This document shows positions 1-6,950 of a DNA stretch of 24,008 nucleotides, piece by piece. The stretch is taken from assembly GCA_947478535.1 (NCBI GenBank), contig CANJXD010000018.1, positions 1 through 24,008 on the forward strand, read 5' to 3'. The position numbers and the translations under genes are program-made. The notes beneath the pieces are model-generated. The model did no database searches and was not told where the DNA came from. It saw only the letters and a list, made by a program, of their open reading frames with translations. The number at the start of each line of letters is the position of its first letter. The stretch's first letter is position 1. The stretch is from Acetobacteraceae bacterium (lineage in GTDB: Bacteria > Pseudomonadota > Alphaproteobacteria > Acetobacterales > Acetobacteraceae).

Positions 1-268
1 ACAGATTGGCCGCCGTCGGCATGCTGGCGCCGCCCCGCATGGCCGCCAATTCGCCACCCTCGACCGAAGCGAGGGCGGACCGCAGCACGCCGGCCACCGC
101 CCGGTCATCCATGCTGCGCGCCAGCATTCCCAGCGACCCGCCCAGCAGGGCGGAGGCGATGGAAATCGGCGCGATCCCCTGCTCGATCATGTATTCGATG
201 GCCTTGTCCACCACCGAACCGGCGTGGCTGAGATCCTCCGGGGCCACGCCCTGGGGGTCGAACTGCAT
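1..268 (-). CDS. Partial protein of unknown function (N-terminal 89 residues)
   Basis: An open frame reads off the left edge of the window, so the C-terminus is missing. The start is ATG at 268, preceded by a strong GAGGAGG ribosome binding site with a 7-nt spacer. The visible protein begins MQFDPQGVAPEDLSHAGSVV and is mostly helical, small and acidic, with an Ala/Gly/Ser/Met-rich middle around residues 38-52. That stretch could be a weak amphipathic or membrane-facing helix. I do not recognise the family. It lies downstream of the Atm1-type exporter on the same strand, but a strong hairpin at 302-338 separates them, so it probably has its own transcription start. The good ribosome site and stop-free frame support a real gene. 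Confidence 0.6.
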   Translation of the reverse strand, partial: MQFDPQGVAPEDLSHAGSVVDKAIEYMIEQGIAPISIASALLGGSLGMLARSMDDRAVAGVLRSALASVEGGELAAMRGGASMPTAANL

Positions 269-301
269 GCGATGGCCTCCTCAATCCATTCCGACATAGG
301 C

Positions 302-338
302 AGGCGCCCCGCCGAGCGAAAGCCCCGGCGGGGCGCCT
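302..338 (-). terminator. Perfect 13-bp GC hairpin between the exporter gene and the partial gene
   Basis: A 13-bp perfect inverted repeat (302-314 with 326-338, AGGCGCCCCGCCG and its complement) encloses an 11-nt loop. It lies 42 bases past the stop of the minus-strand ABC exporter. There is no clear U-tract on the minus strand after the stem, so it may be a non-canonical terminator or an mRNA 3'-end stabiliser. Confidence 0.5.
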
Positions 339-379
339 CTGTCACGGCTGTGTCTTTTCAGCCGGGTTGCTGGGTCTTT

Positions 380-2245
380 TCAGCCCGGCTGCGGGTCCGG
401 CCCGAGTCCCGCCGCGGCCAGTTGCGCCGCCGCGGCCGCCGCGGCCTCCGCCGCTGCCACCGCCTCGGATTGCCGGCGCCACATGGCGGCATAGAGCCCG
501 TCCGCCGCGATCAGCGCGGGGTGGGAGCCACGTTCGGCCACCTGGCCATCCTGCAGCACAAGAATTTCATCCGCCTCCACCACCGTGGACAGCCGATGCG
601 CGATCACCAGCGTGGTGCGCCCGCGCGCGGCATCGCCCAGCGCCGCCTGGATTTCCTGCTCCGTCCTGGTGTCCAGCGCGCTCGTCGCCTCATCGAGGAT
701 CAGCAACCGCGGGTCCTTCAGCAGCGTCCGTGCGATGGCGACCCGCTGCTTTTCGCCGCCCGAAAGCTTCAGGCCGCGTTCGCCCACCTTGGTGTCGTAG
801 CCATCGGGCAGGCGGAGCACGAAATCATGCACCTGGGCGAGCTTCGCGGCGGCCTCGATCTCCGGCTGGCTGGCGCCGGGGCGGCCATAGGCGATGTTGT
901 AGCGGATGGTATCGTTGAACAGCACGGTATCCTGCGGCACCACGCCGATCGCCGCCCGCAGGCTGTCCTGCGTCACGCCCCGCACATCCTGGCCATCGAT
1001 CTTCACCGCCCCGCCATTCGCATCGTAGAAGCGGAACAGCAGGCGGGAGATGGTGGATTTCCCCGCCCCCGTCGGCCCGACGATCGCCAGCGTGCGCCCC
1101 GCCGGCACGGTGAAGGACACGCCCTTCAGGATCTCCCGGTCCGCCCGATAGCCGAAATGCACATCCTCGAACCGCACTTCCCCGGCTTCGACGCGCAAGG
1201 CCTTCGCATCCGGCGCGTCCGCGACCTCGCGTTCCTCCCGCATCAGGCGAAACATCGCCTCCATGTCGGTCAGGCCTTGCTTGATCTCGCGATAGGCGAA
1301 GCCGAGGATGTTCAGCGGCTGGAACAGCTGGATCATGTAGGTGTTGACCATCACGAAGTCGCCGACCGACATCTGCCCCGCCGCCACCCGATGGGCTGCC
1401 ATCAGCATCACCAGCGTCAGCCCGATGGCGATGATCGACTGCTGGCCGAAATTCAGCCCGTTGAGACTGACCTCGCTGCGGACATAGGCGCGCTCATAGC
1501 GTTCGAGGCTGGCGTCATAGCGCCGCGCCTCATGCGCCTCATTGCCGAAATACTTCACCGTCTCGTAGTTCAGCAGGCTGTCGACGGCGCGGGTGTTGGC
1601 TTCGGTATCCGTCTCATTCATCGCGCGGCGGAAGCGCAGGCGCCATTCGGTGAAGGACAGGGTGTAGGCGATATAGACGCCGACCGTCGCCATGATCACC
1701 AAGCTGAAGGAAACGTCGAACAGCCCCCAGAGGATCAGCGCCACCATCAGGATCTCGAGGATGGTGGGGAAGATGTTGAACAGCAGGAAGTCGAGCACGA
1801 AGGTCATGCCGCGCGTGCCGCGTTCCAGCACGCGGGAAAGCCCGCCGGTCTGCCGGTCCAGGTGAAAGCGCAGCGACAGCGCGTGCAGGTGCTGGAACAC
1901 GCTGAGCCCGATCCGCCGCATCGCGCGGCCCTGCACCTTGGTGAAGACCGCGTCCCGCGCTTCGTTGAAGCCGGAGGACAACAGGCGGGCCAGGCCATAG
2001 CCCATCACCAGCGCAATGGGCACCGCCGCCATCCCGGCCTGGGCCACCGCCTGCGGCGCCAGCGCATCCACCGCGCGGGCGAAGGCGATCGGCACCAGCA
2101 CGCTCGTCGCCTTGCCCGCCAGCAGCAGCAGGAAGCTGATGACGACGCGCGCCCGCAAGCCGGCCTCCCCCACCGGCCAGAGATAGGGGATCAGATGGGC
2201 AAGCGTGCGCAGATGGCTGCGCTCCGCCGTCGGCGGCTTGGACAA
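380..2245 (-). CDS. atm1: Atm1-type ABC exporter (heavy-metal/glutathione-conjugate class, fused TMD-NBD)
   Basis: An inner-membrane half-transporter that should dimerise. Family knowledge: Atm1/HMT1-like exporters move glutathione-linked metal or sulfur species out of the cytosol. The first ~300 residues hold six membrane helices. The Atm1 hallmark NYETVKYFGNE lies near residue 224, in the cytosolic loop. The ATPase domain has Walker A GPTGAGKST (~387), a PQDT Q-loop, signature LSGGEKQRV (~492), Walker B LLILDEATSALD (~513) and the AHRLS switch histidine. I chose the TTG start at 2245 because GGAG sits 7 nt upstream and the predicted protein is 621 aa, normal for the family. The frame extends to an ATG at 2386, but that would run into the divergent Nudix gene. 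The C-terminal tail is unusually alanine-rich (EAAAAAAAQLAAAGL). Confidence 0.93.
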   Translation of the reverse strand: MSKPPTAERSHLRTLAHLIPYLWPVGEAGLRARVVISFLLLLAGKATSVLVPIAFARAVDALAPQAVAQAGMAAVPIALVMGYGLARLLSSGFNEARDAVFTKVQGRAMRRIGLSVFQHLHALSLRFHLDRQTGGLSRVLERGTRGMTFVLDFLLFNIFPTILEILMVALILWGLFDVSFSLVIMATVGVYIAYTLSFTEWRLRFRRAMNETDTEANTRAVDSLLNYETVKYFGNEAHEARRYDASLERYERAYVRSEVSLNGLNFGQQSIIAIGLTLVMLMAAHRVAAGQMSVGDFVMVNTYMIQLFQPLNILGFAYREIKQGLTDMEAMFRLMREEREVADAPDAKALRVEAGEVRFEDVHFGYRADREILKGVSFTVPAGRTLAIVGPTGAGKSTISRLLFRFYDANGGAVKIDGQDVRGVTQDSLRAAIGVVPQDTVLFNDTIRYNIAYGRPGASQPEIEAAAKLAQVHDFVLRLPDGYDTKVGERGLKLSGGEKQRVAIARTLLKDPRLLILDEATSALDTRTEQEIQAALGDAARGRTTLVIAHRLSTVVEADEILVLQDGQVAERGSHPALIAADGLYAAMWRRQSEAVAAAEAAAAAAAQLAAAGLGPDPQPG

Positions 2246-2252
2246 GGGGAGG

Positions 2253-2256
2253 CTCC
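2253..2256 (-). promoter_or_regulatory. Ribosome binding site deciding the TTG start of the Atm1-type exporter
   Basis: GGAG on the minus strand is followed by a 7-nt spacer and TTG at 2245-2243. None of the upstream in-frame candidate starts I inspected has a comparable site. Confidence 0.45.
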
Positions 2257-2349
2257 GGGAAAATCTCTCGCTCAACTGGTGCCTGACCGGTCCCGTTGAA
2301 ACAGGCAAGCCGCCTTCCCCGTCATGCGCCACACGCGCTACAGGGGCGC

Positions 2350-3234
2350 ATGCCCGCACCAGACACGCTCCCGCCCGATCTTTCAATGTTCGAGCGGCAC
2401 ATCGCTGCGTGCAACAACATCGCCTCCCCGGGTGGGCTGATCGCCCTGCGCATCGGCGACCGGCAGGTGGGCTGGCTGCGGGCGGAGGTCGCCCGGGCGC
2501 TGGCCTTCTATCCCCGCGAATTCCACTTCGATGACCGCGGCGTGGCGCTGGCCGGGCGGCTGCGCGCGCCGGGCGCCCGCAGCGAGGCGCTGGCCACCGC
2601 CGTCAAGGGCCTTTCCGGGCGCGGCCACCTGCCCTTCCGAGGCGAGGCCTTCGATGTCCGTGACGGGGCCGAGGGCCCCGTCCTCGCCCAGATCGACCGT
2701 GGCGCCCTGCCGGCCTTCGGCATCATCTCCCAGGGCGTGCACGTCAACGGCTTCGTCCGCCGCGCCGATGGCCCGCATCTCTGGATGGCGTGGCGATCGA
2801 AGGCGAAATCCACCTATCCCGGCCAGCTCGACCACATCGTCGCCGGGGGCATCCCCGCCGGGCTCTCCCCGGTCGAGACGCTGGTGAAGGAAGCGGCGGA
2901 GGAAGCCTCCATCCCACCCGAGCTCGCGGCCACCGCGACCTTCGCCGGCCGCGTCTCCTACGTCATGATGACGGGCGATGGGCTGCGGCGGGACGTGCTG
3001 CATTGCTACGACCTGGAATTGCCGGAAGGCTTCGTTCCGGAGCCCCAGGATGGGGAGGTGGAGCGCTTCGAATTGCTGCCCGCCGCCACCGTGATGCGGG
3101 AAGTGGCCGAACGCGACCGCATCAAGTTCAACGTCAACCTCGTGCTGCTCGATTTCTTCCTCCGCCACGGGCTGCTCACCCCCGCGCCGGCCGATCTCGC
3201 CCGCATCCGCGCCGGGCTCGACCAGGTCGGCTAA
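2350..3234 (+). CDS. Nudix hydrolase with DUF4743-type N-terminal domain
   Basis: A 294-aa protein with an N-terminal region starting around FERHIAACNN, typical of DUF4743, and a C-terminal Nudix domain. The Nudix helix reads GGIPAGLSPVETLVKEAAEE near residues 166-185. It keeps the metal-binding EE pair, with Lys replacing the usual Arg of REUXEE and a Leu at the mid-box Glu position. Family knowledge: these proteins are related to the Nudix domain fused to thiamine pyrophosphokinase in some eukaryotes and may hydrolyse damaged thiamine diphosphates or other nucleoside diphosphate derivatives. The substrate here is unknown. The ATG at 2350 is chosen over a TTG at 2296, which lies in the promoter space shared with the divergent exporter. 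mmcB follows 46 nt downstream but has its own SOS-type promoter. Confidence 0.85.
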   Translation: MPAPDTLPPDLSMFERHIAACNNIASPGGLIALRIGDRQVGWLRAEVARALAFYPREFHFDDRGVALAGRLRAPGARSEALATAVKGLSGRGHLPFRGEAFDVRDGAEGPVLAQIDRGALPAFGIISQGVHVNGFVRRADGPHLWMAWRSKAKSTYPGQLDHIVAGGIPAGLSPVETLVKEAAEEASIPPELAATATFAGRVSYVMMTGDGLRRDVLHCYDLELPEGFVPEPQDGEVERFELLPAATVMREVAERDRIKFNVNLVLLDFFLRHGLLTPAPADLARIRAGLDQVG

Positions 3235-3244
3235 GCAAGGGCGG

Positions 3245-3274
3245 TTGACGGCGCCCTGAACGAAGCGCGAACAT
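3245..3274 (+). promoter_or_regulatory. Putative sigma-70 promoter of mmcB overlapping the LexA box
   Basis: TTGACG (3245-3250) is followed after 18 bp by GAACAT (3269-3274), a weak -10 element. Transcription from this pair would start about 7 nt downstream, at or next to the ATG at 3281. The mRNA could therefore be leaderless. The -10 half overlaps the second GAAC of the SOS box, a natural arrangement for LexA repression. Confidence 0.4.
3258..3272 (+). promoter_or_regulatory. LexA (SOS) box of the alphaproteobacterial type upstream of mmcB
   Basis: The sequence reads GAAC-N7-GAAC (3258-3261 and 3269-3272, spacer GAAGCGC), which matches the known alphaproteobacterial LexA operator exactly. 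It lies 8 bp before the start codon of mmcB, a gene known from Caulobacter as a member of the DNA-damage response. The match, position and gene identity support each other. Confidence 0.78.
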
Positions 3275-3280
3275 GAGGCG

Positions 3281-3748
3281 ATGAGCCTCACCTTCCCCGA
3301 CCGCACCCTCGCCATCTGCCGCGCCGCCACCCTGTTCTGCGCGCTCCGCGGCTGGGCCCCGGTGCGGGAGATGCCGCTGCCGAGCGGCCGCCGTGCCGAT
3401 ATCCTGGCGCTGCTGCCGGATGGCGGCTTCGCGATCCTCGAGGTGAAGTCCGGCCCGCGGGATTTCCTCACGGATGCCAAATGGCCGGAATACCGGGAGT
3501 ATTGCGACCGTCTGTTCTTCGCCGTCGATCTCGATTTCCCGCGCGAGCTGATCCCCGAGGAGGTGGGGCTGGTGGTGGTGGATGGGCGGGAGGCCGTGCT
3601 GATCCGGGACGCGCCGGCCCACCCGCTCGCGCCCGCCCGCCGCCGCGCCTTGCTGCACCGCTATGCCCGCACGGCGGCAGCGCGCCTCGCGGCCTTGCAG
3701 GACCCGGTGGGGCTGGCGGAAATCCGGGCGGCGCTGCTGAGCGAGTAG
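3281..3748 (+). CDS. mmcB: MmcB family DNA repair protein (PD-(D/E)XK-like fold)
   Basis: A 155-aa protein of the MmcB family. A restriction-endonuclease-like core is visible: Asp40 in RADILAL, then Glu54 and Lys56 in FAILEVKSG, followed by DFLTDAKWPEYREYCD and FFAVD. This gives a D-x13-E-x-K metal-binding set consistent with a nuclease. In Caulobacter, mmcB is SOS-induced and contributes to mitomycin C tolerance; the precise biochemical role is not established as far as I know. The ATG at 3281 is chosen because the ATG at 3273 reads straight into a stop. The upstream space holds the GAAC-N7-GAAC LexA box and little room for a leader. The C-terminus is rich in Arg and Ala. Confidence 0.9.
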   Translation: MSLTFPDRTLAICRAATLFCALRGWAPVREMPLPSGRRADILALLPDGGFAILEVKSGPRDFLTDAKWPEYREYCDRLFFAVDLDFPRELIPEEVGLVVVDGREAVLIRDAPAHPLAPARRRALLHRYARTAAARLAALQDPVGLAEIRAALLSE

Positions 3749-3766
3749 GGAGGCGAAGGACGCACC

Positions 3767-3794
3767 TTGTATCCCAGCATTCCGCCGGTAAGGT
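3767..3794 (+). promoter_or_regulatory. Possible promoter of the Bug receptor operon
   Basis: TTGTAT (3767-3772) and TAAGGT (3789-3794) are separated by 16 bp in the 110-bp gap before the receptor gene. This is the best sigma-70-like pair I see there. The match is moderate, so it is only a candidate. Confidence 0.25.
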
Positions 3795-3858
3795 TCCCGG
3801 CCAGTGGCGTCCCGGTCCCACGGGGAAGCCCCACAACGCAACGAGGGAGGCCCTTTCC

Positions 3859-4845
3859 ATGCCCGACACCCCGCCGCTGACCCGCCGCGCCGCCCTGGCT
3901 GGCGCGGCCCTTCTTCCCACCAGCCTTGCCACCGCCCAGCCGGGCTGGAAGCCGACGAAGGAGGTCCGCATCCTCTGCGGCTTCGCCCCCGGCGGGTCGG
4001 GGGACATGTTGTGCCGGCTGATGGCGGAATCGCTGCGCGGCCAATGGGGCCAGAACGTCATCGTCGAGACCCGCTCCGGCGCCAATGGCATGATCTCCGC
4101 CGAGGCCTGCGCCCGCGCGGCGCCGGATGGCCATACGGTGGTGCTGGCGACCATGGCGATGCTGACCGTGGCGCCGGTGCTGCCGGGCATGGTGATGCCG
4201 ATTTCGGTCGAGAACGACCTGACGCCGATCGCCAGCCTCGCCGGCATCTACAAGCTGCTGATCGCCTATCCCAATGCGCCGTTCCGCGACGTGCCAGGGC
4301 TGATCGCCCATGCTCGCGCCAATCCGCAGGCCGTCACCTTCGGCTCGGCCGGGGTCGGGTCGAGCCCGCATCTCGCGGCGGAGCTGTTCGCCCGCATGGC
4401 CGGGGTGGAGATGACCCATGTGCCCTATCGCGGCGGCGCCCCTGCGCTGACGGACCTGGTCGCCGGGCGGATCGGCTTCATGATCGGCAACATGCCGGAA
4501 TTCCTCGGCCAGGTGCGCGCCGGGGGCGCGCGGGGCGTGGCCTTCGGCGGTGGCGTCGCCGCGCCGGCCCTGCCGGACCTGCCGCTCATCAAGCAGTGGT
4601 TGCCGGAGTACGACGTCAGCAACTGGTTCGGCTTCTGCGGCCCCGGGCGCCTGCCGGCGGAGATTCTCGGCGCCTGGAACGCCGCGCTGCGCCAGGCGCT
4701 GGCCGACCCGCAGGTGCGGCCCAAGCTGATCGATGGCGGGATCGAGATCCTCGGCGGCCCGCTCGGCGAATTCGAGGCCCGCATCGCGCGGGACCGTCGC
4801 CGCTGGGCGGAGGTGATCCGGGCGGCGAATATCCGTGCCGAATAA
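3859..4845 (+). CDS. Bug/TctC family tripartite tricarboxylate transporter substrate-binding protein
   Basis: A 328-aa periplasmic receptor. The N-terminus has a twin-arginine export signal (LTRRAALAGAALLPTSLATA, RR at 9-10). It is followed by the Bug-family pattern VRILCGFAPGGSGDMLCRL, then GHTVVLATMAML, the ligand-loop region TFGSAGVGSSPHLAAELF, HVPYRGGAPALTDLVAGRI and GRLPAEILGAWNAALRQAL. Family knowledge: Bug proteins bind carboxylates or amides and usually act without a dedicated membrane partner nearby, as here. The ATG at 3859 is preceded by GAGGGAGG. The stop overlaps the start of the next gene by 11 nt, so the two are probably co-translated. The ligand cannot be told from the sequence. 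Confidence 0.93.
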   Translation: MPDTPPLTRRAALAGAALLPTSLATAQPGWKPTKEVRILCGFAPGGSGDMLCRLMAESLRGQWGQNVIVETRSGANGMISAEACARAAPDGHTVVLATMAMLTVAPVLPGMVMPISVENDLTPIASLAGIYKLLIAYPNAPFRDVPGLIAHARANPQAVTFGSAGVGSSPHLAAELFARMAGVEMTHVPYRGGAPALTDLVAGRIGFMIGNMPEFLGQVRAGGARGVAFGGGVAAPALPDLPLIKQWLPEYDVSNWFGFCGPGRLPAEILGAWNAALRQALADPQVRPKLIDGGIEILGGPLGEFEARIARDRRRWAEVIRAANIRAE

Positions 4846-5569
4846 CCCCGCGCCGCCCACCCCTTCGGCCGAGGCGGTCCGCGAACGCCTGGCCGAATTC
4901 CGCGCCCGCCGCGGCTACCTGATGGCGCATCAGGGGGTGATGGCCGCCGCGCTGCCGGACCTGCAGGATGCCTATGGCGTGATGTACCAGGCGCTGACGC
5001 TGACGCCGCGCCACCTCTCCGCCTTCGAGAAGGAGTTCGTCTGGCTCGCCATCCTGACCGCGGCGGATGAGCATATCGGCACCCACCATGTGAACCTGTT
5101 CTTCCAGACCGGCGGCACCGGCGCGCAGGCCGAGGCCGCCTTCCGCCTCGTCGCCTGGGCGCGGGGTGCCGAGACCTTCGCTTTCCTCGATCGCCACTGG
5201 CAGGGCTACTTCCCCGAGGTGCCGGCCGCGCGGGGATATCGGGACGGCACGGGGGCGCTGATCGCGGGCCTTGGCGTGCCCGCCCCGCTCGCCCGCCTCG
5301 CTCTGCTCGGCATCCACACCGCGCGGGGCGAGGAATGGGCGCTGACCGCAGACCTGGAAACCGCCTATGCCGAGGGGGTGCCGGAGCCGAAGATGGCCGA
5401 GGCGATGTCGCTGGCGCTGTGGCCCTGCGGCGTGAACCAGTTCATCAAGGCCTGCGATGTCTGGCTGGCGCTGCTCCGCACCGGCGGGGTCGAGCCCTCC
5501 GCCCCCTTCCGCGCCTGGGCCGAAACCCCCGACCAGGACGGCTTCGCCCTGCTTCCCCGAAGCCTCTGA
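4835..5569 (+). CDS. Carboxymuconolactone decarboxylase-like protein, two CMD repeats, no CxxC
   Basis: A 244-aa soluble protein starting at GTG 4835, inside the end of the Bug receptor gene (11-nt overlap). Two alpha-helical repeats of the CMD/AhpD type can be made out. One is around EKEFVWLAILTAADEHIGTHHV (residues ~68-89). The other is around AYAEGVPEPKMAEAMSLALW near residues 175-195. The AhpD-type CxxC redox pair is absent and only two cysteines occur (WPCGV, KACDV), so thiol peroxidase activity is unlikely. A decarboxylase or isomerase-like role on a small carboxylate would fit its coupling to a carboxylate receptor, but this is inference. The exact reaction is unknown. Confidence 0.75.
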   Translation: MPNNPAPPTPSAEAVRERLAEFRARRGYLMAHQGVMAAALPDLQDAYGVMYQALTLTPRHLSAFEKEFVWLAILTAADEHIGTHHVNLFFQTGGTGAQAEAAFRLVAWARGAETFAFLDRHWQGYFPEVPAARGYRDGTGALIAGLGVPAPLARLALLGIHTARGEEWALTADLETAYAEGVPEPKMAEAMSLALWPCGVNQFIKACDVWLALLRTGGVEPSAPFRAWAETPDQDGFALLPRSL

Positions 5570-5578
5570 CTCGAAAAG

Positions 5579-5601
5579 CCCTCTCCCCAGCGGGGAGAGG
5601 G
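5579..5601 (-). terminator. Hairpin terminator between convergent genes, REP-like palindrome
   Basis: A perfect 10-bp stem CCCTCTCCCC/GGGGAGAGGG (5579-5588 with 5592-5601) has a 3-nt loop. On the minus strand it is followed by CTTTTCGA, a fair U-tract, so it can end the dgt transcript. On the plus strand it lies 10 bp past the CMD-like gene, and a second small stem (GGGG/CCCC) before CTTTATT follows. The core CCCTCTCCCC...GGGGAGAGGGTTGGGTGAGGGG resembles dispersed palindromes common between genes in many proteobacteria. Confidence 0.65.
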
Positions 5602-5634
5602 TTGGGTGAGGGGTGAATCGCCCCCTTTATTCCC

Positions 5635-6945
5635 CTATGGATCCAACCCCCGCAGCCGCGCCGCCAGGTAGCTGGCATAGTCATCCGTCATGCCTGCCAC
5701 GAAATCGATCGCGCAGCGCAGGCATTCGCTGGGGCTGAACTCCGCCCGGGGTTCGTAATCCTGCATCAGGGACAGGATCTGCCGGTCCCGGTGGCGAAGC
5801 ACTTCCTTGTTCCCGCCAGCCTCGGAGAAGTCGAGGCAGACCGGGGCGAAGACTTCCAGCGCCTTGCCGATCACGTCCTTGGCGCCGATCTCGAACTCGA
5901 TCTTGCGGGGGTGGAAGTAGATGGTCTTGCGGTTGAAGGTCTTGATGGTGGCGATCGCCGCCGCCTTCGCCGCATCCGCCCCCGTGAACAGGTCGAGCAA
6001 TCCGGCGCGGTGCGGCACGGTGCCGGCGAGGATGGCTTCGCGGTTGGCGAGGAAGCCGCGCACGCAGGCCTCGATCAGCCGCCCGATGGCGCGGGCGCGC
6101 AGATAGGCGATCTTCTGCGGCTCCGTCTCCTCCAGCTCGAGGCTGGCGACGCGGTCGGGGATGGGGGCGACCAGGTCGCGATAGGTGGCGAAGGACACCA
6201 TGCCCAGCTCCACCGCGTCTTCCAGGTCGGCCAGCGAATAGACGATGTCATCCGCCGCCTCCATCAGCCACACCGCCGGGTGCCGCCCGGTGAGGCCGGT
6301 GGCCGCCATCACCTCCGCGAAGGCTGTCGCCTCGGTGGCGAAATGGCCGAACTTCACGCCGCGCCGCGTCCCCCGCGTGGCGCGGTCATCCCCGGCATCC
6401 CAGGGGTATTTCAGGAAGGCCGCCAGCGTTGCCAGCGTCAGCCGCATGCCGCCGCGCTGGCGATACCCATCGGCGCGGGTGAGGATCCGAAAACCCTGCG
6501 CATTGCCATCGAAATGCGCGAGGTCGGGATCGAGCCCCTTGCCAGGATGCCGGCCGAGGAACTCCGCCATCCAATCGGCGATCACCTCCTCCCCCGCATG
6601 GCCGAAGGGAGGGTTGCCGATGTCATGGGCGAGGCAGGTGGCCTGGACGAGATACCCCAGCTCATCAGGTGTCCGGCCGATGCCGGCCAATTCCTCCCGC
6701 AGCGCATCGCCGACCATGAAGCCGAGCGAGCGGCCGACGGAGGCGACTTCGAGCGTATGGACCAGCCGGTTGCGGATATGCGCGTTGGTCGGCAGGGGGT
6801 GGACTTGCGTCTTCTTCTGCAACCGCCGGAAGGGGCGGGAGAAGACGATGCGGTCCTGATCGACCTGGAAGGGGCTGCGATGCGGCCGCTGCACGGAGGC
6901 CGCTTCGGCGAAGCGGCGCTCCAGGAACAGCGCCCGCCATTCCAT
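5635..6945 (-). CDS. dgt: Deoxyguanosinetriphosphate triphosphohydrolase (dGTPase, HD superfamily)
   Basis: A 436-aa cytosolic enzyme of the Dgt family, which splits dNTPs (classically dGTP) to the deoxynucleoside and tripolyphosphate. Visible metal-binding HD residues are the His of RLVHTLEV, the HD of CLAHDIGNPPFGHAGE and the Asp in MEAADDIVYSLADLED. The N-terminal FSRPFRRLQKKTQVHPL is characteristic of the family. I chose ATG at 6945; a TTG at 6954 would overlap the hldE stop as TTGA and cannot be excluded. Either way the gene directly follows hldE and is probably in the same transcript. The length is typical for the long bacterial dGTPase type. No frameshift is seen. Confidence 0.93.
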   Translation of the reverse strand: MEWRALFLERRFAEAASVQRPHRSPFQVDQDRIVFSRPFRRLQKKTQVHPLPTNAHIRNRLVHTLEVASVGRSLGFMVGDALREELAGIGRTPDELGYLVQATCLAHDIGNPPFGHAGEEVIADWMAEFLGRHPGKGLDPDLAHFDGNAQGFRILTRADGYRQRGGMRLTLATLAAFLKYPWDAGDDRATRGTRRGVKFGHFATEATAFAEVMAATGLTGRHPAVWLMEAADDIVYSLADLEDAVELGMVSFATYRDLVAPIPDRVASLELEETEPQKIAYLRARAIGRLIEACVRGFLANREAILAGTVPHRAGLLDLFTGADAAKAAAIATIKTFNRKTIYFHPRKIEFEIGAKDVIGKALEVFAPVCLDFSEAGGNKEVLRHRDRQILSLMQDYEPRAEFSPSECLRCAIDFVAGMTDDYASYLAARLRGLDP

Positions 6946-6950
6946 GGCGC

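Noticed and set aside
224..2299. A 691-residue open frame antisense to the ABC exporter
   Set aside because: It is a shadow frame typical of GC-rich DNA. The His/Arg/Gln-rich product has no family pattern, whereas the minus-strand gene has all ABC motifs.
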